A stretch of DNA of 9,132 bases, taken from an uncultured Treponema sp. (GTDB lineage: Bacteria; Spirochaetota; Spirochaetia; Treponematales; Treponemataceae). The DNA lies in NCBI GenBank assembly GCA_947165795.1, contig CAMVBP010000078.1, positions 1 through 9,132 on the forward strand. Direction: 5' to 3'. Position numbers and translations under genes: made by a program. The notes under the pieces were generated by a model. It saw only the letters and a list, made by a program, of their open reading frames with translations. It made no database searches and had not been told where the DNA came from. Positions 7,028 through 9,132 of the stretch are shown here, one piece after another; the stretch's first letter is position 1; each line of letters opens with the position of its first letter.

Positions 7028-7827
7028 TTTGAAAATTCCTTAAGACTTCCTTTTTGAAAAGTCCACTCCGGCGTTCTTAAAATATCATCTTCAATATTAT
7101 ACCACGGATTAATCTTTTCGGGACTTTTTAAAATATGAAATTCCTGAGAAGGCATGTAGCTTTGACCAAGCAGCATAATTTTTTTACCGGTTTTTGGATT
7201 TTCTGCAATATCAAGAACAAGAACAACATGGCCCGGACTACCGCCGTAAATAAAGAAATCGCCCGGCTGAATATCATCAATATTTTTTTCCGCAGATTCT
7301 TTTGAAAGTGAATAAGTTCCCGCGTACATATAAATGAATTTTAAGTAAGATTCAAAAACCTCGCGGTCATAACCTTTTTTATAACCGCCCTTCCATTCAA
7401 CATTATTGCCGGAAGCGACAAGCCTGAAGCCTTCCGCATATTTTGAAAACGGCACGAGCATTCCGTTTGTAATGTGAAATTGAATTTCTGAATAACGTTT
7501 CTGGCTGTATAAATATTCTGCGTAAAGTTTTATAACGGCATCTGCGCACTGAATTAAATCCTGCGAAAGAATCGGCATATCAAAAACCGAAACATGAACT
7601 TTATTCCATTTTACAGAACCGTCGTAAAGCAAAACCGGGGAATCAAATTCTTTGAGAGGATAGTTTCGTAAAAATTCAGCAAAAGAATCCTGCGAATAAT
7701 TTTTTCGTACAAAACCTTCCGGGAGTTCAAAACGTTCAATAATATTTTTACCGGATTTTACAATATTTTGAGAAAAACAATTAACGGTAATCAAAAATAA
7801 ACAGAAGATAAAAATAATTTTTTTCAT
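7024..7827 (-). CDS. Exported DUF4846 family protein with candidate Cys/His catalytic pair
   Basis: The product is 267 residues. A signal sequence (MKKIIFIFCLFLITVNCFSQ) precedes the domain; LITVNC with C17 could be a relaxed spirochaetal lipobox, or cleavage may be by signal peptidase I near FSQ. The remainder matches the DUF4846 pattern: IIERFELPEGFVR, SFAEFLRNYPL, DLIQCADAVIKLYAEYL, PGDFFIYGGSPGHVVLVLD, LGQSYMPSQEFHIL and TPEWTF. C94 at the head of a helix, H200 after a PGD turn, and Q222 recall the order of active-site residues in NlpC/P60 or other papain-like hydrolases; that enzymatic reading is my inference. The gene is followed directly by the DUF4431 gene with a 4-base overlap. The ribosome binding site is weak (AGAAAG-like), and a possible -10 TATTAT lies at 7843-7848. 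Confidence 0.85.
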   Translation of the reverse strand: MKKIIFIFCLFLITVNCFSQNIVKSGKNIIERFELPEGFVRKNYSQDSFAEFLRNYPLKEFDSPVLLYDGSVKWNKVHVSVFDMPILSQDLIQCADAVIKLYAEYLYSQKRYSEIQFHITNGMLVPFSKYAEGFRLVASGNNVEWKGGYKKGYDREVFESYLKFIYMYAGTYSLSKESAEKNIDDIQPGDFFIYGGSPGHVVLVLDIAENPKTGKKIMLLGQSYMPSQEFHILKSPEKINPWYNIEDDILRTPEWTFQKGSLKEFSK

Positions 7828-7842
7828 AAGACTTTCTCTGAT

Positions 7843-7871
7843 ATAATAACAAAAAAAATTACAGTTAGTAA
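7843..7871 (-). promoter_or_regulatory. Possible promoter of the DUF4846-DUF4431 pair
   Basis: On the minus strand, TATTAT (7848-7843, five of six to consensus) lies 16 bases before the DUF4846 ATG, with a poor -35 TTACTA (7871-7866) at 17-base spacing. It overlaps the terminator of the upstream gene. The -10 is reasonable and the -35 weak, so this remains tentative. Confidence 0.3.
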
Positions 7872-7880
7872 CTTCTGTAA
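7851..7880 (-). terminator. Probable intrinsic terminator after the 103-residue gene
   Basis: Read on the minus strand, TTACAG (7880-7875) and CTGTAA (7864-7859) form a perfect 6-bp stem with a 10-base loop. Eight T residues (7858-7851) follow after the stem. It starts 14 bases past the stop codon at 7895. The stem is short and AT-rich, so termination may be partial. It separates the three-gene unknown cassette from the DUF4846 pair. Confidence 0.55.
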
Positions 7881-7894
7881 ATCAAAAACTTTCC

Positions 7895-8206
7895 TTACCT
7901 TGCAAAAGTCATGTAAATATTATAGGCAGTTGCTTCAATGTCTTTTATTGTCATATTTCGGAATTCTTCCAGAGATTTTGCAACAGTTCCTATATAACAA
8001 TCTGCGCTGATGTAGGCAAATTCTGTATCGGTGTGTTCGTCAAATGTAATCCAGCCGACGTACATAATTATTTCTGCAGAGCTATCATCCTTTGTTACAA
8101 CCCAGGACATGCCTTCGTTCCTGCAATAACAGTCTTCGCCTTTCATAAGAATGAGGGACTTTTTAATCTTTTTATAAAATTCCGAATTTTCTAAAATATC
8201 TTTCAT
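7895..8206 (-). CDS. Hypothetical protein, 103 residues
   Basis: I do not recognise this gene. The product is small and acidic, without a signal peptide or membrane helix, so it is probably cytosolic. It starts MKDILENSEFYKKIKKSL and contains a CYC pair, a beta-rich middle (SWVVTKDD, EIIMYVGWITFDEH) and a helical end (TIKDIEATAYNIYMTFAR). It lies nine bases downstream of the 201-residue gene with only a weak GAGAAA site before its ATG, so coupled translation is likely. It is the last gene before the terminator at 7851-7880. Such small, tightly packed cytosolic genes resemble immunity-protein clusters, but no sequence motif supports that here. Confidence 0.7.
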   Translation of the reverse strand: MKDILENSEFYKKIKKSLILMKGEDCYCRNEGMSWVVTKDDSSAEIIMYVGWITFDEHTDTEFAYISADCYIGTVAKSLEEFRNMTIKDIEATAYNIYMTFAR

Positions 8207-8215
8207 ATAATTTTC

Positions 8216-8821
8216 TCAATACCTGTTTAAAGATTCTCTTGGTTTCAGATCGGGGCGGTCGCCGTGGGATACGCTCATACGTATATTGTATTGCGCTGTA
8301 GCTTCTTTTTCATTTAAGTATTTGATTACAGCCGATTCAAAATCATCTGCGCTGTTTTCATCTTCCCAGGGACCGCTGCAAAAATAAAATCTACCGTCAC
8401 TTCCTTTTTTAAAATACCACCAGCTTCCTTTTTCCTCAACAGTATCTCGGATAGTCTGCTTTTCTTCATCAACAGACATCTCTTCTCCAATACAAAGAAT
8501 ATCGGCGTTTGCCACGAATTCATCAAAAAGATTTGTCAAAGTAGTTTCAACTTTTTTTGCAGTAATTTTATGCCTTAAATCAAACAGATTGATTTTATAT
8601 TCATTCCCGTTTTCAGAATACAAAACCAGATCATGCATATCATTATCCCATGAGCATGGCTCAAGGTGCCAGTCCTTAATTTTAATTCTTGCACCGAGCA
8701 AATCTTCAAGCGTGTAAGTTGCATTGTCGCGCATATCAAAAAAATTAAAGTCTTGAGGATTATTTTTGTCATCAACAAGGATTTTTATTTTCTCCCGTTT
8801 AAGTTCTTTCAGAAGTTCCAT
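8216..8821 (-). CDS. Hypothetical protein, 201 residues
   Basis: I do not recognise this gene. The ATG is fixed by GGAGG at 8828-8832, six bases upstream. The product has no signal peptide or membrane helix. The N-terminal part contains FNFFDMRDNATYTLEDLL followed by IKDWHLEPCSWDNDMHDLVL and YKINLFDLRHKI. This suggests a small beta-rich domain that may appear in proteins describing how a sequence or ligand is read out, but no family is certain. The C-terminal part has an aromatic patch (KGSWWYFKKG, GRFYFCSGPWED) and ends with a hydrophilic tail. The gene overlaps the upstream partial gene by 23 bases and precedes the 103-residue gene by nine, so the three form one operon. The frame is intact and the coding call is secure, but the function is not known. 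Confidence 0.75.
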   Translation of the reverse strand: MELLKELKREKIKILVDDKNNPQDFNFFDMRDNATYTLEDLLGARIKIKDWHLEPCSWDNDMHDLVLYSENGNEYKINLFDLRHKITAKKVETTLTNLFDEFVANADILCIGEEMSVDEEKQTIRDTVEEKGSWWYFKKGSDGRFYFCSGPWEDENSADDFESAVIKYLNEKEATAQYNIRMSVSHGDRPDLKPRESLNRY

Positions 8822-9132
8822 TCAATTCCTCCAGTTTTTCATTTCTCCCCGGCATTTTCAACCAAAGATTATCATGAATAGTTCCACTTGAATTATTACA
8901 TTCACGCCAGTAGTTTACGATTATTGAGTTTCCGTCCTCATCAAAAAGTTCGTAGTCATAATAAAGACAGGATTGATCATACGTGTTTTCAACGTTGTAA
9001 ATCTTTATTATTTTACATTCCTTTTTTATCAGAATGGGCTCAAAGCCTTTTTCCCTGCATATATTGCAGTAAGTTTCCCAAAAATTTTCTTCAATATATT
9101 CTTTAGATTTTTGAATATTTTCTTCTTTCCGC
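8799..9132 (-). CDS. Hypothetical protein, C-terminal part, truncated by right window edge
   Basis: A frame open from the right edge (first full codon at 9131) runs 110 codons to TAA at 8799-8801. Segments include KSKEYIEENFWETYCNICRE, then YYDYELFDEDGNSIIVNYW, then GTIHDNLWLKMPGRNEKLEE. The composition (acidic, aromatic, with a CNIC motif and mixed helix/strand pattern) is like the two genes downstream. It overlaps the 201-residue gene by 23 bases, and the ribosome binding site of that gene lies inside this one. The start and possible N-terminal domains are outside the window. I do not recognise the family. Confidence 0.7.
   Translation of the reverse strand, partial: RKEENIQKSKEYIEENFWETYCNICREKGFEPILIKKECKIIKIYNVENTYDQSCLYYDYELFDEDGNSIIVNYWRECNNSSGTIHDNLWLKMPGRNEKLEELNGTSERT

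Noticed and set aside
8888..9106. Plus-strand ORF of 72 codons at the right edge
   Set aside because: It is antisense to the partial minus-strand gene, which is linked to the next gene by overlap and a ribosome binding site.

Overview
The window looks like a chromosomal stretch from a moderately AT-rich bacterium, most likely a treponeme-like spirochaete. This is inferred from the Era variant (P-loop GRPSSGKST), the isoamylase-type GlgX and the exported DUF4846/DUF4431 pair. No rRNA, tRNA, CRISPR, transposase or phage gene was seen.

Left block (1-4005, minus strand): a two-gene glycogen-breakdown unit. glgX (debranching enzyme) is transcribed first, then glgP (glycogen phosphorylase) after a 58-base spacer. 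GlgX removes the alpha-1,6 branches that stop phosphorylase. glgP is interrupted by what looks like a single missing base in an A-run near 322-327. The reading frame changes there, and homology continues in the other frame to the left edge, beyond which the PLP-lysine region would lie.

Middle block (4006-6589): a 230-base divergent intergenic region holds a GC-rich element with three successive hairpins and a promoter whose predicted start coincides with the ATG of era. era (302 aa) is followed by an HD-GYP phosphohydrolase gene with an intact second HD domain and a degenerate first one. This pairs ribosome-assembly GTPase and putative cyclic-di-GMP signalling genes.

Right block (6653-9132, all minus strand): an exported DUF4846 protein with a candidate Cys/His pair overlaps an exported DUF4431 protein by ATGA. 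Upstream of that pair, and separated from it by a probable intrinsic terminator, are three tightly packed small genes of unknown function. The first of them runs off the right edge.

No undescribed system can be proved here. The best candidates for a second look are the glgP frameshift, the structured intergenic element, the leaderless era start, the coupled DUF4846-DUF4431 pair and the unrecognised three-gene cassette.
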